Origin: Tildeniella nuda ZEHNDER 1965/U140
Lineage (GTDB): Bacteria; Cyanobacteriota; Cyanobacteriia; Leptolyngbyales; Leptolyngbyaceae
DNA: 64,000 bases
Assembly (NCBI GenBank): GCA_019358895.1
Contig: JAHHIG010000010.1
Location: 91,510-155,509, forward strand
Direction of reading: 5' to 3'
The position numbers were made by a program, and so were the translations under genes. The notes beneath the pieces are model-generated. The model did no database searches, was not told the origin of the DNA, and saw only the letters and a program-made list of their open reading frames with translations. This document shows positions 38,367-47,547 of the stretch, in pieces; position 1 is the first letter of the stretch, and each line of letters opens with the position of its first letter.

Positions 38367-38639
38367 CTGCTGGCGATCGTTGCAGTTTCATGCTTTTGGC
38401 GGATGTAATACAGAGCATTGCGCCTTGAAGACAGTGGTCAGTTGATCAAGTGTCCTGATTATCGTTCCTGGTAGAATAGACTTACCGTACAATCACAGAC
38501 ATTCCAGCAATCGTTCGGTTTTCCCCACCTGGCTGTCAGGTTCCTGTCAGCGTCAGGTATACATCTTTGTTGCTCAAGCGCTTGCGATCGGTTCGTTTGA
38601 AACTCTACATACGGGTGCTCCCTAAGGAAGGCTTTTCTA

Positions 38640-39914
38640 ATGTCAGGCTACTCCTACCAAAATTTCCAAAGCGATAAAGAACTTCTCTATACCCATTTAC
38701 TCAGACTGCGAAAAGTAGAACACCCCCATCAATTGCTCGATCGTCTTCACTACTTGTTTATTGAAGGCAAAGATTACCCTGAGCCTGAAATTTTGGTTTC
38801 GCTCAACCGTATCGTGCTTTCAAAATGGGCAGGGCAAGAATTCAATCTCATTCTTAACCGCTGTTGCTACATTTTAATGAATTACTGGTGGTCATACATC
38901 GGGCGTGAAGAAACTGCCTTTGAGCTAGTAGAGCTATTTCGAGCAGCGCCATCAACATCTGCTAGTTTTGAAGCAACGCAGCGCTTACGCGAATTAGTGA
39001 AGCTCTTCAATCACAGCGAGCAGTACACAGCGTTGAAGCATCGAGTTGCAGCCGCAGAAGAAACCCCTCCCGTTGAAGACGACAAAAGTCAACCCATTAA
39101 AAGCTTAGTGCCTCGCTATCCTTACCTTTACCCTCATTGTCTAATGAGCTGGGATAGTAGCGATTTAGGGCATCAAGTAATGAGCCAACTGCAAGCGAAG
39201 AAAGAGCAACAATTTGATCACGACTTACATCGATACACGATGCAATTGTTGCGTCGATCGCAGTCTACTCATCAGAACACAGCACCTGCTATCACCAATC
39301 CTACTCTGCTGAGTAACCAGCAGTTAGAAACGTCGATTCGTAAATTTGCCGGGAAGGCAGAAGGACCGAAGACGTATCAGGAACTGGCTCAGCAATTTGT
39401 TGGTTCCAGTCGTCAGGCATCGTCATACCGAGCGGTAAAACGACAGATGTATGATTATTTGACGGCTTCGATCGACCATTCTAATTGTCCAGATTATGGT
39501 AAACACCATTTCAACCGTTGGTTAGCCGATCAATTAGACGCAACGCTACCGCAAAACGATACGCTCAGACCGCACAGTGGCTTGCTCGTGCAAACCTGTG
39601 GACAGTTGATCGATTGCTTAATTGCGAACCCGAAGCAGCAGCCAAACAATCACGGCGTTTTCGTTGACCTAACAACTAACTTAGGTGCAACGTTTACGAT
39701 CGGTCTACTGCTAAAAATCATGCTGCTTTGCCGAGAAGCAAAGGATGCCATGAAGTCGTATTTAGCCAAACGCTTTGCGATCGTGCTCAAGCATTACGAG
39801 ACGAAAGTTAGAGGCGAGACACAATGGTTGGTTGAATGTCTAGAGAATCTGATGGTTGCTTTTAGCATTCACTTTGGGCAGGCTAACTTTTCTTGGGTCA
39901 ACCTTATGAGTTAA
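38640..39914 (+). CDS. Conserved cyanobacterial protein of unknown function
   Basis: 424 residues, soluble, helical throughout, beginning MSGYSYQNFQSDKELLYTHL. Similar proteins are widespread in cyanobacteria. I know of no assigned function. Residues about 140-170 (ETPPVEDDKSQPIKSLVPRYP) look like a linker between two helical halves. It follows the STAND gene by 273 bases on the same strand. A control link is possible but unsupported. Confidence 0.75.
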   Translation: MSGYSYQNFQSDKELLYTHLLRLRKVEHPHQLLDRLHYLFIEGKDYPEPEILVSLNRIVLSKWAGQEFNLILNRCCYILMNYWWSYIGREETAFELVELFRAAPSTSASFEATQRLRELVKLFNHSEQYTALKHRVAAAEETPPVEDDKSQPIKSLVPRYPYLYPHCLMSWDSSDLGHQVMSQLQAKKEQQFDHDLHRYTMQLLRRSQSTHQNTAPAITNPTLLSNQQLETSIRKFAGKAEGPKTYQELAQQFVGSSRQASSYRAVKRQMYDYLTASIDHSNCPDYGKHHFNRWLADQLDATLPQNDTLRPHSGLLVQTCGQLIDCLIANPKQQPNNHGVFVDLTTNLGATFTIGLLLKIMLLCREAKDAMKSYLAKRFAIVLKHYETKVRGETQWLVECLENLMVAFSIHFGQANFSWVNLMS

Positions 39915-40018
39915 TCGGTTGCTAGTTGTTAGTTTTTAGCCGATAGATTAGCTTATGTCTGCTCAGCAGTACGTCCTTCTCGCTCTAGCAACTAACAACC
40001 AACAACTTCCAACCTTTC

Positions 40019-41296
40019 TCAAGCGCTAATCGTTGGTTCATAGACTAAATCGCGCACTTTCACCATTGTTGCAACCAGACGATCCATTTCCTCTTTGGTA
40101 TGGAGCGCGTTAACCGTGACACGGATGCGTGGCTTAGCGATGAACCAAATCGGCGAAACCCAAATGCCGTACGCCATCAGTTCTCTAGCGTACATCTTGG
40201 GGTTAATTTCGGCTGGCAAAATCACAGGAACGACATTGGTTTCACCGATCGCCATAAAGTCGTTCGCTGCAAGGCGCGATCGCAAGTAGCGATTGTTTTC
40301 CTGAAGCTGCTTTACGCGCTCCGGTTCGCGCCGAACGATACGAATGCTCTCCAGCGCAGCAGCGGTCGTCGGTGGTGGTAGAGAAATGGTACCGATCGAC
40401 GTTGGCGACACATCTAACAAGGGCTTGAGTTCTGCTACATGGCTACTGATAGCGGCTCCGGCTGACGCAGCAAACTTAGAAAACGTTGTCATAATCAGCG
40501 GTACAACGCCCCGTTCAATTGCCTGCTGTGGTCGCAGCCCGAAGTGCTCGTAAATACCTCGACCAGTCGGACCGATCGAGCCGCTAGCGTGTGCCTCATC
40601 CATCACGAGCACACTACCTTCGTAGTGGCTCATGACATCAAGCATTCCTGGTAAGGGAGCAATGTCACCATCCATTGAGAAGACCGCATCAGAAATAACC
40701 ATAATGCGATCATCTGGGCGAGCATAGCGCTGTAGCCTGCGAGCAAGATCTTCCGTATCGCAATGACGATAAGCACGGACACGGACTCGCGGATTGTGAC
40801 CAAAGAGTTTGCCAGAGCGCGTGCCCGAGTGTGCCAGAGCTGACACAATGCAACCATGATTGAGCACATCGGTCAAAATCAGCGTTTCGCGAGAGTGCTG
40901 AAAATTGGGCACCGGAATCGCCAGGTGGCAAAAGGCATCAATCAGTGCCTGCATTGCCATCCACGCATTTAAGAAGAGCTGTGTGTGTGGCAGGTCTTTA
41001 AATGCCGAAATTTCTTGCTCTAACTGTCGGTGCAAATCAATGCGACCACTCAGCGCCGAGACCGAGCTATTGGACGTGCCGTATTGCAAAATCGCGTCGA
41101 TCGCTGCCTGTTTTACAGCCTCTTCCTGGTTTAATCCCAGCACATCATTGGTACAGAAAGTAAGAACCGTTCGGCGTTTGCCAGTCGCTTCCTCTTCAAT
41201 CTCGACGACATTGCCTTGCTTCTTATGACAAATGTAGATGTCGGGATCTAGCCCGCTTTCGTACCAACGCTGGATGTACTCCTTGACAACTTGCAC
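40019..41296 (-). CDS. Alpha-oxoamine synthase (KBL/AONS/SPT family), PLP-dependent
   Basis: 425 residues from GTG 41296, AGAGGAG seven bases upstream. A type I PLP enzyme that joins an acyl thioester and an amino acid with loss of CO2. Signatures: CTNDVLGLN (48-56), SALSGRIDLHRQLE (80-93), LNHGCI (145-150), MDEAHASGSIGPTGRG (232-247) and the PLP lysine in TTFSKFAAS (K274). It fits the family including 8-amino-7-oxononanoate, KBL and serine palmitoyltransferase, but is not adjacent to other bio genes. The neighbouring lipid genes suggest a sphingoid or other long-chain amino-ketone product (inference). Confidence 0.9.
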   Translation of the reverse strand: MQVVKEYIQRWYESGLDPDIYICHKKQGNVVEIEEEATGKRRTVLTFCTNDVLGLNQEEAVKQAAIDAILQYGTSNSSVSALSGRIDLHRQLEQEISAFKDLPHTQLFLNAWMAMQALIDAFCHLAIPVPNFQHSRETLILTDVLNHGCIVSALAHSGTRSGKLFGHNPRVRVRAYRHCDTEDLARRLQRYARPDDRIMVISDAVFSMDGDIAPLPGMLDVMSHYEGSVLVMDEAHASGSIGPTGRGIYEHFGLRPQQAIERGVVPLIMTTFSKFAASAGAAISSHVAELKPLLDVSPTSIGTISLPPPTTAAALESIRIVRREPERVKQLQENNRYLRSRLAANDFMAIGETNVVPVILPAEINPKMYARELMAYGIWVSPIWFIAKPRIRVTVNALHTKEEMDRLVATMVKVRDLVYEPTISA

Positions 41297-41516
41297 AGTA
41301 AACTCCTCTCACCTTTTGTAGATAGCCGAATCGCCTCTCGCTCAACAGTATATTTGCCTAGCAAGTTATTGGCTATCCAGCCCGACAGAATTTTGCACTT
41401 CTGTCGGTTTGAACCGTATCAACTAATTTCATAGAGCAGTGTGATGCCAACTCACTTCGATCGCAGACACGATAACAGCCATTTGTGCGCCCTAAAATGC
41501 GTACGTTCATCCATGT

Positions 41517-42680
41517 TTATGTAGAGTCAGCACGGTCAGGCAGCCACCGCTCGTGAGGCAGAGAGGCTTGACTTTCTACAGAGCGATAGACGGCTAGATT
41601 CGGCGCTTTGTGCCCATTCATTTGAGTTGGACTAGAACTCTGCTTAAAACGTTCATACTGTCGTATAATCAGCCGCTGGACAGCAATGATAGCAGGATTA
41701 ATCTCAACGCAACGGCGCGTTGGTTCTGCAAGATATTGGCGTTGTTCGCTTTCCATCATTTCAATGTCTTGTGCCAAAAAACGCATCAAAACAAAGCGCT
41801 CTAATAGTCGCTGAAGCAGCGGCTCAATCAGTTTGAGTAAGCGTTGCGGTAGGCGAACTTTAAAGAAAAAGAGCGCAAATGAACGGCTCTCAACGGGGCT
41901 TACGGGGAGCCGCATCAGGTACAGTGCTGAAACCCCTCGCAAGCTACTCTGATAGTGGGGATAGCGATACTGCACCGCGATCGGTAAGGTCGTTGCCTGG
42001 TCGGCTCGCTCACTCAACCCCAAAAATTTTGCCATCCGTCCTTTGTAAGATACCTGATATTCAGCACAGACTGCATCCTCCGTTTCTTGCAGGCTGAGTA
42101 GAAGGGGATCGAACCAGCCTTGCAAATTCTCGTGTAGAAACCCGTGAAACACATCCATTGAGTTCTCATTGCAGATAGAGAAGTGCGCCTTGAAATGACC
42201 TGTAACGGGAACTTTAAGCCAGCCCCCTTGCGAATCTTCTGGCATCAGCGGCAGTTGACGATCGGCTGCGATCGCTGGATCGCCTGGAAAGACCCAAAGC
42301 AAACCATATTTTTCCTGAACGGGGTAGCTTCGTGCCTGAGCACAAGGCAGCTTTTGACTCGGTGGCAGGTACGGAACATGGACACATTGACCGCTTGGCT
42401 CAAATTCCCAACCGTGATACCGACAGGCTAAGTGCTGCCCATGCACTTTGCCTCGATGTAGCTCTACGCCCTTGTGCGGACAGGCATCAGCGAGTGCGTG
42501 TGGAGTGCCCGCAGTATCCCGGTAGAGCGCGATCGCTTGCTGCCAAACAGTTACCTTCGTTACCTGACCAGGTTGTAGTTGCTTAGCCCAACCAACTGCG
42601 TACCAGTGATTTGGGTTAATTCCAACTTCCCGTATACCTGCCCGAACGGTCTGACTGGTTAAGGTTGTAGCCAGTTCCAT
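41517..42680 (-). CDS. Rieske non-heme iron oxygenase (PaO/CAO-like)
   Basis: 387 residues. Rieske cluster ligands C67-P-H69 and C86-x-x-H89, then mononuclear iron ligands in NENSMDVFHGFLH (D176, H179, H183) and a hydrophobic C-terminal part (ALFFFKVRLPQRLLKLIEPLL) which may hold it at a membrane. Oxidises a hydrophobic substrate with O2 and reduced ferredoxin. Start at ATG 42680 with GGAGGAGAG just upstream. It is transcribed together with the oxoamine synthase gene downstream (220-base gap) and divergently from the hydroxylase gene. Confidence 0.9.
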   Translation of the reverse strand: MELATTLTSQTVRAGIREVGINPNHWYAVGWAKQLQPGQVTKVTVWQQAIALYRDTAGTPHALADACPHKGVELHRGKVHGQHLACRYHGWEFEPSGQCVHVPYLPPSQKLPCAQARSYPVQEKYGLLWVFPGDPAIAADRQLPLMPEDSQGGWLKVPVTGHFKAHFSICNENSMDVFHGFLHENLQGWFDPLLLSLQETEDAVCAEYQVSYKGRMAKFLGLSERADQATTLPIAVQYRYPHYQSSLRGVSALYLMRLPVSPVESRSFALFFFKVRLPQRLLKLIEPLLQRLLERFVLMRFLAQDIEMMESEQRQYLAEPTRRCVEINPAIIAVQRLIIRQYERFKQSSSPTQMNGHKAPNLAVYRSVESQASLPHERWLPDRADST

Positions 42681-43063
42681 TCTTCTCTCCTCCCGCTAGG
42701 TCGCCTCGCCACTGTAACGTTCGTCAAACTGCTTCGTCTCAATACAGCCATAGTCCTATTGATTAGGATGGAGTGCAGGGGGAAACCGCCTAAGGGAACC
42801 GTCCCTACATCCCTTGATTCCAGTATCCTAAGCGTCATAGCGACCGCTATACGTTGATGGGCTAATAGCCATATTGCGGTTGCATACTAAAATCTCAACG
42901 ATCTAAAATCTCAAGAATAGTAAACATGGGGAAGATGATAGCACTTAATTTTTGTTTACAAAAGTTTGCTAATTGAGCTGGGCTGGAGAACCAGGTGGCA
43001 TCCCATCAGCTAGCAAAATCTTAAAATATCCGGTACGCTTCAGTCTAAGGTAAGAGTGAGAAA
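42681..43063. other. Divergent control region of the Rieske and hydroxylase genes
   Basis: 383 bases without a gene, AT-rich towards the plus-strand side. Holds the direct repeats at 42887-42914 and the two divergent promoters. Confidence 0.5.
42887..42914. promoter_or_regulatory. Direct repeat pair, candidate operator
   Basis: CTAAAATCTCAA at 42887-42898 and again at 42903-42914, a period of 16 bases. It sits centrally between divergent lipid-type genes. Suggestive only. Confidence 0.35.
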
Positions 43064-43573
43064 GTGCAAATGCCCGATCTAACAAAAATGGCTATAGGAG
43101 TGACCTGTTTTCTGTTCGCTTTTGTACTTGCCAGTTTGGTGGAATATTGGGTGCATCGCTTGATGCATGTGTCACAGCGACTAGGCGAACGTCACCGTGA
43201 TCATCACCGTCGTAACGAAGGACAGGGCGTTGTATGGGAATTTCTTGACTATGTGAAGGGCACGTTTGTCATCATGTTGTTGCTGTTTTTTTACTCGCTA
43301 GAAGCAGGGCTTGGCTGGTGCTTCGGCGGTCTTGCATTCGCTGCCTTTTCGTCTTATGCCCATCAGTTACAGCATGAAAACCCAACCAGGTGCTTCTGGA
43401 TGAAGATGCCCGTCCACTACGTACATCACAAGTACGGTATGTGGCACCACAACTTTGGGTTGGCAGTGGACTGGTGGGATCACATTTTTGGCACCTACAA
43501 GCCCGTAGATTGGCTGACGGATGAGGAGCTGAGCCGACCCATCCGGGGGTATGCTGAGTTGCGCTGGTGGTAG
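43064..43573 (+). CDS. Membrane fatty-acid hydroxylase / sterol desaturase family enzyme
   Basis: 169 residues (GTG 43064; ATG at 43070 is the alternative). Histidine clusters that bind the di-iron centre: HRLMH (31-35), HRDHH (44-48), H100/H104 (HQLQH), HYVHH (118-122) and WHHNFG (127-132). Membrane helices at about 10-28 and 66-98. Family members add OH groups or double bonds to lipids, carotenoids or sphingoid bases. The small size and motif spacing exclude large desaturases. Starts the plus-strand lipid set. Confidence 0.92.
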   Translation: MQMPDLTKMAIGVTCFLFAFVLASLVEYWVHRLMHVSQRLGERHRDHHRRNEGQGVVWEFLDYVKGTFVIMLLLFFYSLEAGLGWCFGGLAFAAFSSYAHQLQHENPTRCFWMKMPVHYVHHKYGMWHHNFGLAVDWWDHIFGTYKPVDWLTDEELSRPIRGYAELRWW

Positions 43574-43671
43574 TGCCCAATTCCAAAGACTTTTGATCGC
43601 TCCCGCACGCTCAGGATTTGTCTGTGGTATCGTTCCATAACCCGACTACAAACTACCTCGGAGGAGGCGCT

Positions 43672-43995
43672 TTGAGCTACTTCCAAGATGCAAAGGCACA
43701 TTTTATTGCAAGCCATCAGAACCCGATCAATCAAGCGCTGCACCATCTCACCAATCTTTTGGCGATCGCAGCGATCGTTTTTCTGTTCTTTGACTGGCGC
43801 GTGACGCTGGTCTGCTTAGTGCTAACCCAAGTCTTTGCACTGGGTGGACATGCCGTCTTTGAAAAAAACGAACCAGCGTTCGTCAAGTATCCCGGTATCA
43901 CGATCCTGGTAGCGATGTCGTGGTCATTTGAGCGCTGGTTTGGTCTCCGTCAAGTGCTGAATTCCTTCAGCCGCACAGCGCATCCTGAAAATTAA
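43672..43995 (+). CDS. Mpo1-like (DUF962) 2-hydroxy fatty acid dioxygenase family protein
   Basis: 107 residues. Start at TTG 43672 (MSYFQDAKAHFIASHQNP), with GGAGGAGG 5-8 bases upstream. The frame extends to 43618. It has the DUF962 pattern: SHQNPINQALHHLTNLLAI, two or more membrane helices and GGHAVFEKNEPAFVKYPG. Yeast Mpo1 is an Fe(II) peroxide-using dioxygenase that shortens 2-hydroxy fatty acids from phytosphingosine breakdown. The bacterial function is unproven. Confidence 0.9.
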   Translation: MSYFQDAKAHFIASHQNPINQALHHLTNLLAIAAIVFLFFDWRVTLVCLVLTQVFALGGHAVFEKNEPAFVKYPGITILVAMSWSFERWFGLRQVLNSFSRTAHPEN

Positions 43996-44363
43996 GCTAG
44001 GACGATCCTGTCCCAGACTCACCTCCAAAGAGCTAAAGCATTAGGCTTGAAGACTGTGTGAGGATGTTGCCCTCAAAGAGGGTTCCACTCCCATAGCCTC
44101 TCCTCGTTCACTGCGTCGATCGCTTGCAAAGCTAAGTTGACTGAGGCTCTCTCTGCTCCAGAAATTCTCCATGTCTTTTTGCTGAGCCGGAGAAGGGATC
44201 GATCCATGCGCCTGTCTTCTACTACAAGAGTGCAGTGTCATGGTTCGTGCAGAGTTCGATCATCAAGGCAGGCAATCTAAACGGGTGCTTTGGTGCAAGC
44301 GATACACTCTCAAAGTGCGTCACACCCTCTAATTGTTTCTTACCCCCACGAAAGGAGAACTGC
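43996..44363. other. Intergenic stretch before the amidohydrolase
   Basis: 368 bases with no convincing gene. A minus-strand frame (44041-44241) has no recognisable domain. Likely holds a promoter for the amidohydrolase. Confidence 0.4.
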
Positions 44364-45770
44364 ATGTACGAAGGTTTACTGGTCGTTGATGCCGATGCTC
44401 ACAAGCTAGAGAATCCTCTAGTTTTACGAGACTACATTGAACCAGAGTACCGCGATCGCATTGGCTTGGTTGTCGATAGCCTGGGCGACCAACGGGCAAA
44501 AGTGATTGATGTGAATCCCGCAACAGGTAAAGCCGACTACCTCCGCATGTTCCCTCAGCCGCAGGGGCTGGGCAAAGGCGGCTTCCGTAATCTCCACCCT
44601 GACACCACTCTGGGTGCGATGTTTAACAAGGTGCGGATTCAGCACATGGATCAGGAGGGGGTTGATGTCCAGGTGATCTACGGCACCTTAAACCTGATTT
44701 TCTCCAGCCTGTTAGACAAAGACTTGGCGATCGCCCTCTGCAAGGCATACAACAGCTACATCGCTGACGATTGCCGGGGCTATGATCACCGCCTTAAGCC
44801 GATCGGTGTCCTGCCACTTCAGGATGTTGATGCCGCTGTCGCCGAAATGCACCGCTGCGTCAATGAACTGGGACTCATTGCGGTGGCAGTTGCACCTAAC
44901 ATGCCGATTCCTCATCCCAAAGCGCCAGATGCCTTCCCCGAAATCCGTACCTGCAAAGCCATCAGTCACCCTGATTTCCGACCCATTCTGCAAGCAGCCG
45001 TTGATCTTGACATAGCGTTAGGGATTCATGGCGGTCCTGGTTCTTACATGATGGGCGGCATTTCTGACCACATGGAAACCTTTGTGTTGAACCACATTTT
45101 TGTGCAGCGCAACCAGCAGCAGCACGCGATGACCCGCATGGTGTTTGATGGTGCGTTTGAACAGTTTCCGACGCTGCGGGTTGGCTTTCTGGAAGGCGGC
45201 TGTGGCTGGGTACCTGACCTTGCCCACGCCATGCACGAACATTGGGAAAAGCGGATTCGCGACTTTGATCCCAAGCATCCCTACCGTCCGTCACTCATGG
45301 ACTTCACGAAACTGATGATTCAGGAACGCGGCACACACAACAATACCAACATCATCAGCCAGGCGAAAAGCATCTTTGACCTGATGTGGACGAAGGAAAA
45401 CGACCCCACCAAAATTGATGATGCTAGCCTCTACGAACACTACGATCTGCGCCACCGTGATCCAATGGATTACTTCAAGCGTGGGCAAATCTTTACGTCC
45501 TTTGAATCAGATGACCCTGGTCCGTCTTACCTGCCGATCGGTCTAGGTGAAGCGGGCAAGCATCTCACCTGTTTCTCCGGTGACTACGGTCACTGGGACG
45601 GCGTTCTAAAGGACTGCGTGAAGGATGCGGCAACAGGCGCAGAATACGATCGCGACTACCTCGAATTACTACTGGGTGGTAACGCGCTGGCTCTATACGG
45701 CGATCGTCTTCGCCAAACGCTTCCAGCTTATGTCGCCGCTAAACCCAGTTTGAGCGGGTCTACCCACTAG
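44364..45770 (+). CDS. Amidohydrolase-2 (ACMSD-like) family protein
   Basis: 468 residues from ATG 44364 (MYEGLLVVDADAH), AAAGGAGAA upstream. The metal-binding DADAH (about 8-12), MDQEGVDVQVIYGT, GIHGGPGS (a loop with the metal His), and FLEGGCGWVPDLAHAM match TIM-barrel amidohydrolase/decarboxylase proteins. These hydrolyse amides or decarboxylate ring acids. Its substrate may be the cluster product or a precursor (inference). A hairpin (45781-45826) follows the stop. Confidence 0.9.
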   Translation: MYEGLLVVDADAHKLENPLVLRDYIEPEYRDRIGLVVDSLGDQRAKVIDVNPATGKADYLRMFPQPQGLGKGGFRNLHPDTTLGAMFNKVRIQHMDQEGVDVQVIYGTLNLIFSSLLDKDLAIALCKAYNSYIADDCRGYDHRLKPIGVLPLQDVDAAVAEMHRCVNELGLIAVAVAPNMPIPHPKAPDAFPEIRTCKAISHPDFRPILQAAVDLDIALGIHGGPGSYMMGGISDHMETFVLNHIFVQRNQQQHAMTRMVFDGAFEQFPTLRVGFLEGGCGWVPDLAHAMHEHWEKRIRDFDPKHPYRPSLMDFTKLMIQERGTHNNTNIISQAKSIFDLMWTKENDPTKIDDASLYEHYDLRHRDPMDYFKRGQIFTSFESDDPGPSYLPIGLGEAGKHLTCFSGDYGHWDGVLKDCVKDAATGAEYDRDYLELLLGGNALALYGDRLRQTLPAYVAAKPSLSGSTH

Positions 45771-45780
45771 CGATCGACCT

Positions 45781-45826
45781 GCGGTTTGAGGTTTGAGTTA
45801 GTTGCTTAACTGAAGCCTCAAACCGC
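45781..45826 (+). terminator. Hairpin downstream of the amidohydrolase
   Basis: Arms GCGGTTTGAGG (45781-45791) and CCTCAAACCGC (45816-45826), 11 perfect pairs, loop 24 bases, 10 bases after the stop. No long T run, so termination strength is uncertain. Confidence 0.45.
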
Positions 45827-45833
45827 TTGAAGG

Positions 45834-45858
45834 ACTCATATGTATAACTCATATGTAT
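45834..45858 (+). promoter_or_regulatory. Direct repeats with CATATG cores upstream of devC
   Basis: ACTCATATGTAT twice with a 13-base period (45834-45845 and 45847-45858). It lies about 200 bases before the devC-like start. Possible operator. Confidence 0.3.
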
Positions 45859-46050
45859 TAAGATTAGAAGCTCTTGATGCCAGATTGCTCGGCACGGGAA
45901 ACAGTATTGCCTAAGCTGCGTTCTCAGATATAGCTGTCGCCACAACGCTTAGGACATTGGAAGCAAAGGGGGTGTGGGGCGTTGCCTCCAGCCAGGGGTT
46001 CTACCCCTGTACCCCGTCCTAACCAGTATGGCTGTGGCTATACATCAAAT

Positions 46051-47301
46051 ATGGCATCCATTGCCCGCAAGAATTTATTTGAGGATATACCCCGCTTCTT
46101 GGTTGCTCAGGCGGGGATTATGTTTGCAGTCAGTCTGGTCACCATTCAGATTGGGATTCTGAATGGCTTTACGCGATCGACGGGTTTGCTCATTGACCAG
46201 TCCAGCGCTGACCTTTGGGTTGCTTCTGAAGATATGGTGCATTTGGAAGTCACATCTCCCCTACCGTTGGAGCAGATGGTCAAAGCGCGGGATGTCGAAG
46301 GTGTAGAGCGTGCCGAAGCATTGATGATTCGAGCCGCACTCTGGCGCTCCCCTGATCGTCGCATTGCGCCTGTTCGTCTCTATGGCTTTGATCCCAAAGG
46401 ACAATTGTTCGCAAATTGGAAACTGGCTCAAGGCGAACTAAACGCCTTGAATACCCCGTATACCATGATGGTTGATAAGGCTCAGTTGTCAGCCATTGAT
46501 TTGAAGCAGGTCGGCGATTCTGGCTCGATCGGTGCCCTTCCGGCAAAATTAGTTGGTTTGGTCGAAAACACTCAATCGATGGCATCCAGTGCGGCTGTCT
46601 TCACATCGCTTGAAACGGCAAATGCCTTCTCAACGTCTGGTCTCAGTTCAACGGCAAATATTCGCATTCAAAACGGGGAGGTTCAGGTTCTCAACAATGT
46701 CGATGCGGCTCCCGCGCGATCGTCCACTGGTACTCCGCCACCGCCACCCCGCAAGCTCTCTTTGTCCGACTCCATCACCTTTATTCTGATACAGGCAAAG
46801 CCTGGTCAGGATCTGCCAACCCTACGCAAGCGCTTAGAGTCAGCTCTCCCTGGTACTCGTGCTTTAACGAGGGCTGAAATGGCACAACAAACCCGTGATT
46901 ACTGGGAAAAGCGGACTGGAGTCGGCTTTATTTTAGGCTTAGGTGCAACGGTCGGTTTCGTCGTGGGCATGGTGGTGGTCAGTCAAATTCTTTACTCCTC
47001 GGTTGCAGATCACATTAAGGAGTACGGCACACTCAAAGCAATGGGTGCATCTGACTGGATCATTTATCGCGTGATTACGGAGCAGGCGCTGTGGATGGCT
47101 GTCTTGGGTTACCTACCAAGTATGGTGCTCTGCATTGGCTTAGGTACGTGGACTATGGCAGCGAAGGGTATCATGATTTTGATTAGTCCGATGACGGCTG
47201 CTGGTGTCTTTTTGATCACAGTCGTTATGTGCGTTGGATCAGCAATGTTCGCGATTCAAAAAGTGACAAAGGTTGATCCCGCTATTGTGTTTAAGGCATA
47301 G
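46051..47301 (+). CDS. DevC-like FtsX-family ABC exporter permease
   Basis: 416 residues from ATG 46051 (MASIARKNLFEDIPRFLVAQ). One N-terminal transmembrane helix (about 16-36), a large periplasmic part (about 38-280, with a Pro-rich TPPPPPRK stretch) and three C-terminal helices (about 295-320, 345-372, 380-405), as in MacB/DevC proteins. With the DevA-like ATPase it forms an exporter. In Anabaena DevBCA exports heterocyst glycolipids. Here no DevB (membrane-fusion subunit) is present. Part of the lipid set by position. Confidence 0.9.
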   Translation: MASIARKNLFEDIPRFLVAQAGIMFAVSLVTIQIGILNGFTRSTGLLIDQSSADLWVASEDMVHLEVTSPLPLEQMVKARDVEGVERAEALMIRAALWRSPDRRIAPVRLYGFDPKGQLFANWKLAQGELNALNTPYTMMVDKAQLSAIDLKQVGDSGSIGALPAKLVGLVENTQSMASSAAVFTSLETANAFSTSGLSSTANIRIQNGEVQVLNNVDAAPARSSTGTPPPPPRKLSLSDSITFILIQAKPGQDLPTLRKRLESALPGTRALTRAEMAQQTRDYWEKRTGVGFILGLGATVGFVVGMVVVSQILYSSVADHIKEYGTLKAMGASDWIIYRVITEQALWMAVLGYLPSMVLCIGLGTWTMAAKGIMILISPMTAAGVFLITVVMCVGSAMFAIQKVTKVDPAIVFKA

Positions 47302-47547
47302 CCGTTCCTCAAACTCTGCCGAAAGGAGCGATGCGAATAGGTCTATTGATTCGTTACACTATACAGAGCGTTACGCTATGTAAATTAATCGTTTCAACCG
47401 CATTAAGTAGGCTAGCGTGGCTTGACTTTTTAAGGAAAAAGGGTCTGGCTGGGTGAAGCTAATCTAACCACTACGACTTATGCTCGGTTTTTCCGACCTT
47501 TTTATGCTTTACCGTTGCTATCTGATCGATTCATCGACTCTAAACGA

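Noticed and set aside
40019..41296. bioF (8-amino-7-oxononanoate synthase) as a firm call
   Set aside because: Motifs fit the whole oxoamine synthase family and no biotin genes are adjacent, so only the family is given.
44041..44241. Minus-strand frame of 66 codons
   Set aside because: Low-quality composition, no domain, in an intergenic region before the amidohydrolase.
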